DNA of 6,052 nt from Anaerolineaceae bacterium UBA5311. Lineage in GTDB: Bacteria; Chloroflexota; Anaerolineae; Anaerolineales; Anaerolineaceae. The position numbers and the translations under genes are program-made. The stretch's first letter is position 1, and every line of letters starts with the position of its first letter. Below the pieces are notes generated by a model, which worked only from the letters and a program-made list of their open reading frames with translations, ran no database searches and was not told the origin of the DNA. Shown here in pieces: positions 6,034-6,052 of the stretch. The stretch covers positions 107,749 through 113,800 of the forward strand of contig DHRN01000103.1 of the NCBI GenBank assembly GCA_002411175.1. The letters run 5' to 3'.

Positions 6034-6052
6034 TGTCATCCTGAGCCTCTTT
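6034..6052. repeat. Possible edge of a dispersed TGTCATCCTGAGC-type repeat
   Basis: Directly after the heptamer array the sequence TGTCATCCTGAGC resembles the start of a dispersed intergenic repeat I recall from many environmental bacterial genomes (TGTCATYCTGAGCG...). Here it is cut off by the window end and departs from that form after GAGC (CTCTTT), so the assignment is tentative. Confidence 0.3.

Overview
The window looks like ordinary bacterial chromosome, probably from an Anaerolineae-type member of the Chloroflexota. That placement is an inference. It rests on a group-1 sigma factor with a long acidic segment, a lipoprotein with a Thr/Pro-rich linker and many helical repeats ahead of an SLT domain, and a DUF2007-like domain joined to an ArsC domain. 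No marker gene here fixes the taxon. Every gene I can support lies on the minus strand; the long plus-strand reading frames are antisense shadows.

In transcription order (right to left) the layout is as follows. At 5767-6052 there is non-coding DNA holding a ten-unit G-rich heptamer array, two short palindromes, a weak candidate promoter and a Shine-Dalgarno. At 4552-5766 is the primary sigma factor (sigA/rpoD). Two bases later comes a 170-residue unrecognised acidic protein (4037-4549), whose ribosome binding site lies inside the sigma gene. After a 26-base gap comes nucleoside diphosphate kinase (ndk, 3561-4010) with a strong GGAGGT. Its stop codon overlaps by four bases (ATGA) the start of a two-domain protein, DUF2007-like plus thioredoxin-type arsenate reductase (2809-3564). 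The spacing and overlaps suggest one four-gene transcription unit.

A 77-base gap (2732-2808) then carries a near-consensus sigma70-type promoter: TTGACA, 17 bases, TATAAG. It is only six bases from the ATG of an 824-residue lipoprotein lytic transglycosylase (257-2731), so that gene is probably transcribed separately as a leaderless mRNA. Downstream, 1-256 holds no convincing gene, only a nested inverted repeat.

Functionally the group combines housekeeping transcription (sigma), nucleotide balance (Ndk), a redox phosphatase-fold enzyme (ArsC type) and cell-wall turnover (lytic transglycosylase). No arsR, arsenite exporter, mobile element, CRISPR array, tRNA or rRNA is visible. I found no classical hairpin-plus-U-run terminator. 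I do not see an evident new multi-gene system. The points most worth following are the leaderless promoter, the DUF2007-ArsC fusion inside a sigma/ndk operon, the small unknown protein coupled to the sigma gene, and the heptamer/G-quadruplex array upstream of it.
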